From Neocallimastix lanati (nom. inval.) (lineage: Eukaryota; Neocallimastigomycota; Neocallimastigomycetes; Neocallimastigales; Neocallimastigaceae), in assembly GCA_016946835.1 (NCBI GenBank), contig JACVTC010000047.1, forward strand, positions 1,114,001-1,178,000: a DNA stretch of 64,000 nt. The letters are read 5' to 3'. Position 1 is the stretch's first letter. The number at the start of each line of letters is the position of its first letter. Positions 51,695-63,918 of the stretch are shown piece by piece. The position numbers were made by a program, and so were the translations under genes. The notes under the pieces are model-generated. The model did not search any database. It saw only the letters and a program-made list of their open reading frames with translations, and was not told the DNA's origin.

Positions 51695-52364
51695 GACTAG
51701 GAATAAACTTTATTTAATAATATTTTTTTTAAAAAATACATGAAATTTAAATACATGAAATTTTTTTATATTAATATTAAAAAACTACGTTATGAGCTTC
51801 GAGGACGAAAAAGCCTCTAACTCTTCCCATTCATCGAAGATAACCCCATGTGGATGAAAATTATCATTCGAATCTGTATCAGAATTTCTTCTTTGCCTTA
51901 TCGTTACGACGTCGACACTCTTGACAACGGTAGGTCTAACACTATACAAATCGATCATGGTGTAAAAATCACCAATCACAATAGGCATAACGTTAGTAAG
52001 GAATTCCGCAAGCCCCACAAAAAATGAAATCGGGAAAGAAGACTCGTTCGAAGGTGATTGAAAAATATTATTAATAAGTCACCTTCTTTCCCCCGAGCCG
52101 ATCTTTAAGATTTCAAATACTGCATTAGAAACTACATGATATTATTAATTATACAACTCCAATGTTACTACATATCCAGTTTAAGACATTATAGAACGTC
52201 AGGTTCACTTTCTACAGTCTTCCAGTATTCCAGATTTCTCTCTTCGTACTAGAAGCCACTTTAGAAAGGATAACCATTGATTATCATCAGAATCACAGAA
52301 AGCTGTAATTAGTACACCTGATATAGGTTATTCCTTTTCCATCAACCCTCCATGGACCTGGAAA
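51441..52364 (-). repeat. Orphan LINE leader block, interrupted by a truncated LINE copy
   Basis: 51441-51670 plus 52126-52364 together match the LINE-d leader (61608-62057) almost base for base, but no ORF is attached. The insertion at 51671-52125 splits it. An isolated LINE 5' end is odd, because target-primed insertion normally loses 5' and not 3' ends. Recombination between leaders is the likely cause. Confidence 0.7.
51671..52125 (-). mobile_element. 5'-truncated copy of LINE-d 3' end
   Basis: A 455-bp segment with a T run on the plus strand (to 51693), then sequence nearly identical to 57752-58184, including the last 77 codons of the ORF (51785-52018). It is flanked by TAGAAACTACAT at 51659-51670 and 52126-52137. 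This is a dead-on-arrival insertion. Few base differences from LINE-d (for example TAACGT/TTACGT at the stop end) imply it is young. Confidence 0.88.
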
Positions 52365-52374
52365 GTTCAAATTT

Positions 52375-52410
<36 letters not shown>

Positions 52411-52626
52411 GGCAGCAAACTTGTTTCATCTTTATTAATTAAATATTTGATTAAATACATGTAATAAAATAATAAAAAAAAGATAAAAAAATAAACAAAA
52501 AATAAAACACAAAATAAAAATAAAATAATGGTATAATATATTCTAGTTTCATTTAATTAATATTTGTAAGACTTCACAAGGGCATTATTATACTGAAGTA
52601 TAATAATTAACTTTGACTTCGCAATG

Positions 52627-53535
52627 TTAATCATAATTTTTAGATACAAAATTATGATCTTCATTGGTTGCGCTAGCCCTGCTGGCCTGTCTTACTGTTT
52701 CTTCAGCATTGACGCTCTTGGTAGTAGTAGTACGATTCGATTTGAACCTATTGAACAAAGACCATTGCTGGCCAATAGCAATAGGTATAATCGATTGGAG
52801 AAGTGCCGCAGTAACCACTAAGAACGGAGTATCAGAATAAGCACCTGATTTCATCTGGCACTTAAATAGATCCTTCCATTCCCTTGTACTGTTATTAATA
52901 CTTCGACCTCCAAGAAGGAAATTAAACACTTTTTCACACACACTAGAATCAATATACACATTATTTTCAATACTATTACTAACATTACTAAAAATACTAT
53001 TACTAATATTATTATTACTATTATAACTATTACTATTATTACTATTACTATTATCATTATTACTATTAACAATATCATTTGTTAGGTTGCCACGGTAAAA
53101 AGCATTATATAAAAATAAAATTTTATCATTAACTTTACTACGAGTATGATTGAAAAAGGGACAATCAATTAACCAATGACTTATCCATTGTTTATTACTT
53201 TTACAACAGGGACAAAAATTAGGACACATTTGGTCCACTATTTTTGCAGCTTTAGCAATTCTAGCATCTAATCTATATCCGCTTCGTGCTCTCAATAGCC
53301 AATAGAAACCATATGAAAGATCGGGATAGTCATAACAAAGTTTTATAAATTTTGATGTTTCTTCGAATTTGTTTTTGTCATAAAACTCAGCTTTAATAGA
53401 ATTGATTTTCATATCTCTTTTCCAATAAAAATCCTTGATTTTATTATCGTTATTACCTCTTTTCTCTAGTTTACGTTTAAGAGTTCTACTTTCTTTTGTC
53501 CATGTATATTTTCTAGATTTTGGAATATTATTAAC
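52627..53535 (-). pseudogene. LINE-c ORF, C-terminal part after in-frame stop
   Basis: It continues in the same frame directly after the TAA at 53536-53538 (VNNIPKSRKYTWTKESRTLKRKLEKR), matching LINE-b at the corresponding place. It contains the CCHC finger CPCCKSNKQWISHWLIDC and an Asn/Ser-rich stretch (NNDNSNSNNSNSYNSNNN). The first ATG is at 53412. It is probably not translated unless the stop is read through. Confidence 0.8.
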
Positions 53536-56500
53536 TTAATAGGAAATAATACAATTTGAATTTTTCCATTTATCAAAACATTTGACCTGAGACAAAGCAC
53601 ACTTAGCTGACAATGGAGGAATATGTAAATCTTTTGAAATAGAATATACATTAATAAATGATTTGGCTTTTTGTATATCTGCAATCCATCTTAATCCTTT
53701 ATTAATTAATTTCTGAGTATTATTTGTTCTCGTTTTATTCGAACCAAGTAAAGGTGCAAAGTAAGAGACTTTACTAAGTACATAAGAGTTAATTATAATC
53801 TTCTTAAATGGAATAGGAATTTTGGAATTTGAAAGAAATTTACTAACAGAAAAGAGAGCTTTAGTTACTTTAGAGTTAAGTAATTTAATAATAGGTTTCA
53901 ACGATAAGCTTTTATCAAATGGTATACCTAAATAGGTATAACATTTAGTTATTGGAATTGGTTGACCAGCAAGATAAAAAGTAGGATCTCTTTTATTTTG
54001 AAAAAGAGGTGTGTCTGGTCGAATCACCATCGTTGCACACTTATTAATTCCAAAATTCATCATATTAAATTTAGCCCATTCATTTACCTTCTTAAGCATT
54101 TTTTTCAATTTAGTTCTTGACGGTGCGCATAGAACAATATCATCTGCAAAGAGTCCACCACAACATCTAGATTCGCCTAAAGGAATTCCAAGTTCTGAAA
54201 AATCATTAAAAATGTCATTAATAAAAAGATTGAAAAGAATTGGTGATAGTGGACAACCTTGTCTAACTCCTTTCATAATATTAAAAGATTCCGAATATTG
54301 ATCATCAATTTTAACACTAGCTTTGGATGTCAAATATAGATTTTTTATAAATTGATAACATTTACCTCTAATACCTAAAGCATCTAATTTATATAAAATA
54401 TTACCTATTGGAACAGAATCATATGCCTTTTTTAAATCTAGAAAAGCTAGGTAAGTTTCTTTATTATCATTTTTACGCCTTTGACAAATTTCTCGAATTG
54501 AAATAAATAAACTAACACATTCTTCTTTAGTACGAAATCCAAATTGCTCTGGCCTAATAAAATTATTTTTAAGTCCATATTCTGAAATTCTTTTGGAGAC
54601 TATTTTCGAAATGAGTTTAATACCATTGTTAATCAGAGAGATACCTCGATAATTGTCACAATCAGATAGATCATCTCCTTTTTTAGGAATAGATATAATA
54701 CTTGCTTCATTCCATGAGCTAGGAAATTCTCCATTCCAAATTCTTGAGTATATCTTCTGTAAACAATTTAAACCAGAAGAAGAATTATTTACTGAATTTT
54801 CGTCATCCGGAGGAATTAAAGCTTTATAAAATTCAATAGGAATTCCATCCGGGCCTGAAGCTTTAAAATTTGGAGTAGCCAAAATTGCTTCTCTAATTTC
54901 TTCTATACTGATGTCTTGATTTATATCCCATTCATTGTGTCTCGTATACCTAATTGTTCCATTGGAAAATTTATTAGACCATTCGATTAATGTACTATTG
55001 ATATCAGAATGGCTTGAAGCAAGTTTTTTATAGTGATTGTGCCATACTTCTAACTGTTCTTTAGTAGAAGTAGCTAGTTTACCATTTTTGTCCTTTACTG
55101 GAGAATTTGACATATTTTTAAATTTATCTACTTTTGCTGTTGTTTTAAGCCATTTCCAAGCTTTTTTAGGGTTATGAGATTTCATATATTCACATCCTGT
55201 ATTAATCCAATGTTGGTATTCAGTTTTCCTATAAATATTACACATATGATGAATAATTTTGCACATTCTATTATATTTATCAATTAATTCTTCAAATTCA
55301 TCTAAATTATGATAAGAACCTCTTCTTTTAATGGATTTATATAATTTCATTTTGAGTTTTTGCAAATTAAATATTTTCTGCGACATATGAAAAAAAGATT
55401 TTCGAACTTCTGAAATTGACGTGATATTAAGTTCCTTAGCAATATTGAATGAAGTTGAAATAAATTTCTTTGAAATATCATCAATACTAATATTAGGATC
55501 TGGAATCACTTCCTCTAATACACTAAAATAGTTGTTGTCAAAAATTGATTCTTTTTCATTTATACATTTTAATCTATCCCATTTAACTGTCTTTTTAGGC
55601 AGAGAGAAAGAATTATCTGAATTAACTGATGAAAAACATTTACCTTTTATTAATAAAGGTTTATGATCCGAAATGGGGGGAAAGTCAATAAAAGTACCAT
55701 ATGAAAGTAAATCTAACATATGATCATTGACAATCGCATGATCTATATCAGATTCTCTATTACCTCTACTCCATGAAATTGGGGAGCCCCATAAGGGAAG
55801 AATTTTCCAATTACTAAATTTAGAGAGCAAATTACTTAATTTCTCAGTAGGTAAATTAAAATCACCAACCAACATTGAAGGATGAGAAGAGTGACTATTT
55901 AACCAAGACAATATTTCAATTCTAGCAGCTCTAGCATGAAGGCTATGGCCACTATGAGGTACGTACACATTACCAATAGAACATTTAGTGAAATTCCAAA
56001 AATTATAAGTATACAAGGAAATAATATACTCATAAGTGTTGTTTTCAAGAGAGGCTTGACAAGAATTATGAAACCCAATATAAAGACCTCTTTTACCGGG
56101 AATTTCATTATTAGCTTTTTTGAAGAAATGTTTGTAGTTTTTTAATGATACTCGACATGGATATTTACTGCTAGAACCTGAACCATTTCCTGTTTCCTGA
56201 AAGCATAAGAAAAGTGGTTTGTACATTGAAATAAAGAATTCAACACTGTCTTTTTTATCAAAGTTCCATCCATTAGTATTCCAACTGACACATAGAGAAA
56301 ATTCTTTAACTGTATTATTATTAATATGAGTGTTATTAATATTATTGGAATTATTATAATTGATTGAACTGAAATTTGAATTTGAATCTGAGCTTGAAAC
56401 TGAATTTAAACATAAATTTGAAATTGAACTTGAACTTGTACTTGAACTTGAACTTGAACTTGAACTTGTACTTGAACTTGTACTTGAACTTGAACTTGAA

Positions 56501-57048
56501 ATTGTACTTGAACTTGGACTTGAACTTGAACTTGAACCTGTACTTGAACTTGTACTTAAACTTGTACTTGAACTTGAACATGAATCTGTATTTGAACTTG
56601 AATTTGAATTTTGACTTGAATCTGCATTTGAATTTGAAGTAGTGAATAAGTTGATATTATAAGATGAATTCACTTTTTCTGATAAGGCAAAATGTTTCCT
56701 TTTGAGTGAAGAAAAACTGTATTTATGATTCCTTTTGCTACAATTAATAACGTTAATTGAAGCACGTTTGAAACTATTAACAATACAATCAGTAATAGAT
56801 GTTAATTCTTCTTCATTACCTACTATTTTAATTTTAAAGAATGCATCATTAAAATTAGCAATACGTTTAACTGATAAAACCTTATCATTTAATTCATTCA
56901 GAGTTTTCTTTAAATGTCTTCTCATTTTGATTTCTGGCCAAGATCGAAGTCCGCGGATAAAGAGTAGTTTCGTATTCTCCATTGGTATACCGTGGCACCT
57001 TGAACCTCTTAGAATGAAATTCTTATTTCTTATAAATTGGATTTCCAT
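53536..57048 (-). CDS. LINE-c ORF: RRM-like, Ser-rich linker, endonuclease, reverse transcriptase
   Basis: 1170 residues. N-terminal RRM-like domain (LLFIRGLRSWPEIKMRRHLKK). A Ser/Thr-rich tract (about 155-235) encoded by hexamer repeats. Endonuclease (SWNTNGWN, CFQETGNGS, LVGDFNLP, DIDHAIVND, SDHKPLLI). RT (FKASGPDGIPIEFYKAL, FLDLKKAYDSVP, GVRQGCPLSPILFNLF, LFADDIVLCAP, YLGIPFD). It ends at TAA (53536-53538) within sequence that continues homologously, so the zinc-finger C-terminus is cut off. RT and endonuclease themselves look intact. Confidence 0.9.
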   Translation of the reverse strand: MEIQFIRNKNFILRGSRCHGIPMENTKLLFIRGLRSWPEIKMRRHLKKTLNELNDKVLSVKRIANFNDAFFKIKIVGNEEELTSITDCIVNSFKRASINVINCSKRNHKYSFSSLKRKHFALSEKVNSSYNINLFTTSNSNADSSQNSNSSSNTDSCSSSSTSLSTSSSTGSSSSSSPSSSTISSSSSSTSSSTSSSSSSSSSTSSSSISNLCLNSVSSSDSNSNFSSINYNNSNNINNTHINNNTVKEFSLCVSWNTNGWNFDKKDSVEFFISMYKPLFLCFQETGNGSGSSSKYPCRVSLKNYKHFFKKANNEIPGKRGLYIGFHNSCQASLENNTYEYIISLYTYNFWNFTKCSIGNVYVPHSGHSLHARAARIEILSWLNSHSSHPSMLVGDFNLPTEKLSNLLSKFSNWKILPLWGSPISWSRGNRESDIDHAIVNDHMLDLLSYGTFIDFPPISDHKPLLIKGKCFSSVNSDNSFSLPKKTVKWDRLKCINEKESIFDNNYFSVLEEVIPDPNISIDDISKKFISTSFNIAKELNITSISEVRKSFFHMSQKIFNLQKLKMKLYKSIKRRGSYHNLDEFEELIDKYNRMCKIIHHMCNIYRKTEYQHWINTGCEYMKSHNPKKAWKWLKTTAKVDKFKNMSNSPVKDKNGKLATSTKEQLEVWHNHYKKLASSHSDINSTLIEWSNKFSNGTIRYTRHNEWDINQDISIEEIREAILATPNFKASGPDGIPIEFYKALIPPDDENSVNNSSSGLNCLQKIYSRIWNGEFPSSWNEASIISIPKKGDDLSDCDNYRGISLINNGIKLISKIVSKRISEYGLKNNFIRPEQFGFRTKEECVSLFISIREICQRRKNDNKETYLAFLDLKKAYDSVPIGNILYKLDALGIRGKCYQFIKNLYLTSKASVKIDDQYSESFNIMKGVRQGCPLSPILFNLFINDIFNDFSELGIPLGESRCCGGLFADDIVLCAPSRTKLKKMLKKVNEWAKFNMMNFGINKCATMVIRPDTPLFQNKRDPTFYLAGQPIPITKCYTYLGIPFDKSLSLKPIIKLLNSKVTKALFSVSKFLSNSKIPIPFKKIIINSYVLSKVSYFAPLLGSNKTRTNNTQKLINKGLRWIADIQKAKSFINVYSISKDLHIPPLSAKCALSQVKCFDKWKNSNCIISY
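56395..56600. repeat. Hexamer (TCAAGT/ACAAGT)n tract coding for poly-Ser in LINE-c
   Basis: On the plus strand the units read ACTTGA/ACTTGT. On the minus strand they code for Ser-Ser or Thr-Ser. Because a 6-bp unit keeps all frames open, long spurious ORFs appear on both strands here. Confidence 0.9.
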
Positions 57049-57691
57049 AATAGTAATAAAAAACTAAAAATTAATAACTAAAAAAAAAAAAAAAATAAAA
57101 AAAAGTCAATTTTTATTATAAAGTCTTGAGTATAATGAGAATTGTAATAATTTTATATCTTTTTGGAGTAAATAATTTCGATAATTAGTAGTTTGTTGAA
57201 TGATTGAAAAATAATTTGATTTAGCACTTTTTTCAGTATATTATTTAAATTGAATATCATAAAGTATTTAATGACTAAGATTGAATTGATGAAATAAAAT
57301 GGCACAAAATTAGTAAAGAGTTAAATAAATTACTACAAGATTTAGAGTGAATCAATCTCTTACAACGTGATACATGAAATATAAAGTTGAAATACAATTG
57401 AATACAATAGATTCTTACATGAGAATAGTAATACTACATGAAAATAGAAATACAATGAAAATGTATTACTAATTCTTGGGTGTAACTTATTTAACAATGT
57501 TCCAAAAATGCACCATTATATTCCGCAGTGAGTGTTCACCAGAAAAATTTTACCAATAACATTACCATTGCGCATAATGTTATTGATTAACACAAAATAT
57601 AACTTTACTACTATTTTGCACCAGTACTGTGGATCTACTTTATAAGAGTAAAGTTAATTCCCCTTGCAGGCGATTTAAATACATAAATCGA

Positions 57692-57694
<3 letters not shown>
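57049..57694 (-). other. LINE-c leader, proximal part
   Basis: Non-coding leader up to the LINE-d insertion point. It has a diverged version of the family leader block (GAGTGAATCAATCTCTTACA near 57351, and ATACAATAGATTC near 57402) and a GC-richer end (57530-57680). The remaining 15 bp of this leader are at 62069-62083. Confidence 0.6.
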
Positions 57695-57754
<60 letters not shown>

Positions 57755-57842
57755 CTAGGAATAAACTTTATTTAATAATATTTTTTTTAAAAAATACATG
57801 AAATTTAAATACATGAAATTTTTTTATATTAATATTAAAAAA

Positions 57843-58685
57843 CTACGTAATGAGCTTCGAGGACGAAAAGGCCTCTAACTCTTCCCATTCATCGAAGATA
57901 ACCCCATGTGGATGAAAATTATCATTCGAATCTGTATCAGAATTTCTTCTTTGCCTTATCGTTACGACGTCGACACTCTTGACAACGGTAGGTCTAACAC
58001 TATACAAATCGATCATGGTGTAAAAATCACCAATCACAATAGGCATAACATTAGTAAGGAATTCCGCAAGCCCCACAAAAAATGAAATCGGGAAAGAAGA
58101 CTCGTTCGAAGGTGATTGAAAAATATTATTAATAAGTCGCCTTCTTTCCCCCGAGCCGATCTTTAAGATTTCAAATACTGCATTTCCGCCAAGAAGGATA
58201 CACAGCACGTAAAAATTGATATTATCATCAAAATCTTCCTCTTTATCATCAGGAATGTTCAATGATTTCTCATGAACAATTAGAGAAAAATTAATAAAAA
58301 TTTCATCAACAAAGGGAACGAAATGTTGCCTAAATTCTTCAAATTTAGGACATAAAAGTATCCAGTGTGTAAAACTAGGTATGCTGTTACTCTCACCACA
58401 ACAAGGGCAGTATGTTGGGCAATTTTCTGATACTAGATTACTTTTAACATACGTTTTTACATCAAATTTGAATCCACATTTAATTCGTCCAATCCAAAAA
58501 AATCCAAGAGAAAATTGTGAATATTTAAGTGATAGACGATGAATAAATTTTTTAAAACCAAATTTAAATTTCTTGTATTTTGTAGATCTGATCGCAGGAG
58601 TGCTTGAATAATGAATATTTTCCCAGTAAAACTTCCTTATTTCTCCAGGAAGTTTATTACTGTGTAGCGCATTTATTGATTCCAA
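57843..58685 (-). pseudogene. LINE-d ORF, C-terminal part with CCHC finger
   Basis: It begins within the deletion junction and is in a different frame from the upstream RT. It encodes KLPGEIRKFYWENIHYSS, then the finger CPCCGESNSIPSFTHWILLC and a conserved tail (GLAEFLTNVMPI, SVRPTVVKSVDVV, HPHGVIFDEWEELEAF). The tail matches LINE-b (GIAEFLTNVIPL, TVTKSVDVEMIR, VIIEEWEKLEAI). The tail function is unknown. Confidence 0.82.
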
Positions 58686-61359
58686 AGGTCATTTCATTTT
58701 TAATACCCCAATCATGAGCAATATTCAAAAGGTTTTTAAGTGAAGATTTTGTAGGAGCTAATAATACAATATCATCAGCAAATAATCCACCACAACACTT
58801 TTTCTTTTCAGTAATCACACCATATCTTTTACATTTATCAAAAATATCATTGATAAATATATTGAATAAGATAGGTGAGAGAGGACACCCTTGGCGAACA
58901 CCACGGTGTATTGGAAATTCTTTTGAAAGTTTACCATTAAAGTTTGCACGAGCTTTCGAGGTAAGGTATAGATTAGTAATGAATTGAAGGCATTTACCAC
59001 GAATACCAAGATTATCTAGTTTAGTAAGTATATTGTAAATTGGAACTGAATCATAAGCTTTTTTAAGGTCAAGAAAGGCAAGAAAGGTAAATTTATCCTT
59101 AAATTTTCTTCTTTGACAAATTTCACGAATGGATACAAATAAACTAATACATTCTTCTTTATTTCTAAAACCAAACTGTTCTGGTCTAATTATTCCGTTA
59201 GAAAAAGCATAGTCCGATATTCTTTTAGTGACAATTTTTGATAGAATTTTTAAACCTACATTGATGAGTGAAATACCACGATAATTATTACAATCTGAAA
59301 GATCCCCTTTTTTAGGAATAGAAACAATAGAAGCAGAGTTCCATTCATTAGGAAAGTCACCATCCCAAATTTTATTAAAAAGTAATAACAGACACTTTGC
59401 ACAATCGGAATAAGTAACCTCTTGATTAGAGTCATCCTGAGAAGAATTTCTACTCTCAGAATTAAAAAATGCTTTAAAAAATTCTGTAGGTATACCATCA
59501 GGACCAGGTGCTTTGTTATTTTTCATTGAAAGAACAGTTGAATGAATTTCTGACATGGAAATAGGTTGATTAATATCCCATGATTCCTGAGGAGTAGAAG
59601 AATTATTAAGTATTCTTTTCCAATAATTTTCATTAAGACTGTGACCAGTTATATCAGAAGCAAGTTCTTCATAGTGTTCTGCAAAACGATTGAGTTGATC
59701 TTCTTGGGATACTAGAACATTACCTTCTTTATCTTTAATGTATACAGGTGATTGGGAAGGAGAGTAAGAAGGTTTAGAAATTTTCTTAAGTCCAGACCAA
59801 CCACGCTGGGCATCATTTTTTAAGAAACATTCGCCGATGGAATGAATCAAATTTTTAAATCTAATATTTCTAATATTTCTTTTAATACTAATGATATAAT
59901 CAGAAAGAACTCTATATTCTTTTGAGAGATCACAAAATTCTTGAAGATTTGACAAATCATTACGAAGTTTAAAATTTTTAATCCTTTTATAAAATAAATG
60001 TTTTTCATGTGATAATTTCTTAATATAAGCAGGACAATGGAACGCTGAACCCTGTAAATTTGTAGGAACTCTTGCTTGAATGTCATCGCCTATTTTATTT
60101 GCTGTGTCAAGAAGTTTTTTAACCATTGTATTAGAGTCTAGATTATCATTATGTTCAAATTCATCCAGTAAACATGTGAATTTATTATGAGAGAAGATTG
60201 CTTCACGTTTATCCCTACAAATTCGATTAGACCACTTAATTTGTTTATCCCGAGGGGGAGTAACAAAACCATCAGGAGATATTTTTTTACAAGAAAGAAT
60301 AAGTGGTAAATGGTCAGAGATGTCATTAAAAGAGTAGCATACAGAAGCAATATTCAAATAATTTCTTAATTTATCGTTCACTACTATAAAATCAATACAA
60401 GAATTCTTTCCACCATTAGACCAAGTAAATTGATGACCAACCATATCCATAACAAACCATTGAGGGGAAATTCTAAGAATAAGATCTTTGAGTTGTTGCT
60501 TAGTCATGTTGAAATCACCAACAATAGCCGAAGGGTTATTCTGATGGTTCTTGAGCCAATTAGCAAAATCAGTTTCCGCTTTTTCTCTAGAGTCTTTGTG
60601 TTTTTTGCTAGGGATGTAAATGTTCCCTAAAGAACATCTGACACCCCAAAAAGAGAATATATTTACTGAGAGTATATATCTATATTCAAAATCATCATTA
60701 GTGAATTGGCAGGAGGAGTGCACACCTATATAAAGGCCCCTCATACCAGGGATTTTTTTGTCCGCACGTCTCAGTACTGTTCTATAATGATTAAGGAATG
60801 GATATGAGTTAGAAAAGGAGTTAAGGAATGAACTATTACCGACTTCTTGAAGACAAATACAAATAGGATTAAAGATTGAATTAAAATTGGTAAGTCCGTC
60901 ACGTTTTTCAGAATTCCAACCATTTATGTTCCAGCTAATACAGAGGTTGAAATATTTAGTATTCGAGAAAGGGTTAGCATACAGGAGGCTTTCAGAGATG
61001 GGGATTGAGGGTTCAGAATAATACCTGGTTCTATTATGATTAACATTACTAAATGTGCGTATCCTTGAAGTAATCTTCCATTTAATTCTTTTAACAGGTA
61101 AGTGCTTAGTAATCAAATAAATAACCTTCAAATAATCCGTACAATTATTATAGTTAACTCTTAGGATGAAGTAGTTTTCCATATTAATATAGTGTTTTTT
61201 AACGATTCCATGAACAACTTCATTACAATTTGATATCTTTTTGCTTAAAAATTCCCATAGTCTACTTTCAGTCCAAGATTCAAGATCATGAATGAAAATT
61301 AAAACAAATTTATCATGGTCAGGACCATAAAGTCGCAGACCTCTTCGTATAGTTGACAT
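58657..61359 (-). pseudogene. LINE-d ORF, N-terminal part: RRM-like, endonuclease, RT core
   Basis: 900 residues colinear with LINE-b: FVLIFIHDLESWTESRLWEF, SWNINGWN, CLQEVGNS, IVGDFNMT, CIDFIVVND, SDHLPLIL, KAPGPDGIPTEFFKAF, FLDLKKAYDSVP, GVRQGCPLSPILFNIF and LFADDIVLLAP. It stops at GINKCATQ. From the LINE-b protein, about 190 residues (RT thumb and following region) are missing between here and the C-terminal part, with a frame change. Confidence 0.88.
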
Positions 61360-62057
61360 AATAAAATAAAAAACTTATCTATATTAATAAAAGGTAAGTG
61401 TAATATAAAAATAAAAAATAAAATTAGTAAAAAATTAAAAAATTAAAAAAAAATAAAAATTTATTGCTGTTGTCTTCTCTTTCGTGTATATTGTTTGCTA
61501 AAACTTGTTTGTTTTTCTTTCTTTTTGTGTTGACTAGTTTTAATTAATGATTTTCAATTATAAATTCCTGTTTTATGTAAAAATTTCTGTAAAATAATCA
61601 TATATAATATAAAATTTAAATGTTAATGAAATAATAGTTGTGAAAAACTATAAAAAGATTCCCATCCGTTAAATAATGTCTCAAACACAAGCTTTGGAGT
61701 GAATCAATCTCCTACATTTCCATTTTACAATAGCTACATGAGAGTATAAATAATACTATAGAAAAAAACATATACAAAATAATGCTAAAGTAAAAAATAC
61801 AATAGATTCATTACAATGATAATATGTAGAAACTACATGATATTATTAATTGTACAACTCCAATGTTACTACATATCCAGTTTAAGACATTATAGAACGT
61901 CAAGTTCACTTTCTACAGTCTTCCAGTATTCCAGATTTCTCTCTTCGTACTAGAAGCCACTTTAGAAAGGATAACCATTGATTATCATCAGAATCACAGA
62001 AAGCTGTAATTAGTACACCTGATATAGGTTATTCCTTTTCCATCAACCCTCCATGGA
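61360..62057 (-). other. LINE-d leader with shared family block
   Basis: Non-coding. 61608-62057 is the family leader block, almost identical to the orphan block at 51441-52364. A (C/T)TTTT-rich segment is at 61470-61570. An internal promoter would be expected here, but no motif was identified. Confidence 0.65.
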
Positions 62058-62114
62058 TAAATCGAGTACACCCCTGCTCGGGGGTTCAAATTTTATTAAA
62101 AATCAATTTAAGAC

Positions 62115-62222
62115 ACTTTCCAGCAGCAACATTTAGGTGTTAGTTCCTTCCATTTTCTAAAGCAGCGTAATTGAGATATAACACAAATGGCTATCTCTTT
62201 CCCAATAAAACTTTTTTATTCT
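62115..62222 (-). repeat. Scrambled LINE relic
   Basis: Three short pieces resembling LINE-b coding sequence lie side by side: a zinc-finger-like piece (about 62118-62140, cf. 46960), one coding for ISQLRCFRKWK (about 62148-62190, cf. 47325-47370) and one coding for FYWERD (62191-62222, cf. 47175-47205). Their order differs from the intact element. Confidence 0.55.
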
Positions 62223-62811
62223 GACAACCTTGAAACTAGTTATATAATTAATATAATATCACTTTCACATAAATTACTACCGACAACAAGATTTTTAAAA
62301 ATTAACTTTATCCCCCTCTAAATATTCTATTTTTTTACAATCACTATTAATAATATCTCCTATTTTTACCATTAATTTATTGATTTAATTAATACATCTA
62401 AAATATTATTTTATTAGACCAAATTCACTTTTAACACATAAATTCTTTCAAATAAAATCAATAATATATATTTTTTTTATTATTTATTTTATTTATTTTT
62501 TATTTATTATTTTTTATTTATTATTTTTTATTTTTTTTTAGAAAATTTTTGAATTTATTAAAAACTCTTACTTTTTTTTTGCTTTTTTATTTTTTATTTT
62601 ATTCTTTTGTTTTTTATTTTTGGGTTTTATTTATTTTTTCTTCATTATTTGTTTTTCTTTATATTTTATTTCAAAAAAAATTAATTATTTTTGCTATTAT
62701 TATTTTGATGATTATATTATCCCTTATTTCATGTTTCGTTTTTTTTCTTACACTTAATCAAAGAGAATAATATTTCAAATTATTAGAAAATTTCTTGTTT
62801 GTTTAAGCAGC
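62223..62811. other. Intergenic region downstream of actin
   Basis: AT-rich, no gene supported. It includes the presumed 3' UTR and polyadenylation region of actin on the minus strand, TTTATT-rich repeats (62465-62535) and T-rich runs. The open frame around 62549-62770 is low-complexity Phe/Tyr/Leu. Confidence 0.5.

Positions 62812-63918
<1,107 letters not shown>

Larger units (their letters stand above)
57695..62057 (-). mobile_element. LINE-d, nested in the LINE-c leader
   Basis: A 57-nt A tail (57695-57751 as T), 3' UTR, an ORF with an internal deletion, and a complete leader starting TCCATGGAGGGTTGATGG in element sense. TAAATCGAGTA at 57684-57694 and 62058-62068 is the target duplication. 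Full-length at both ends but enzymatically dead. Confidence 0.9.
52379..62083 (-). mobile_element. LINE-c, host of the nested LINE-d
   Basis: A 31-nt A tail (52377-52407 as T), 3' UTR, an ORF broken by one TAA, and a leader. LINE-d sits in the leader. The 14-mer GTTCAAATTTTATT at 52365-52378 and 62084-62097 is the target duplication, which fixes the 5' end at about 62083 (minus-strand start CCCCGAGCAGGGG, itself a small hairpin). Without LINE-d the element is about 5.3 kb, so it is full length. Confidence 0.85.

Noticed and set aside
56354-56642. Long open frames in several frames on both strands
   Set aside because: Produced by the hexamer repeat coding for the LINE-c Ser tract. The translations are monotonous Leu/Glu, Asn/Leu or Lys/Phe repeats.
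62549-62770. Plus-strand ORF of 73 codons downstream of actin
   Set aside because: Phe/Leu/Tyr-rich low-complexity translation of T-rich DNA, with no homology recognised.
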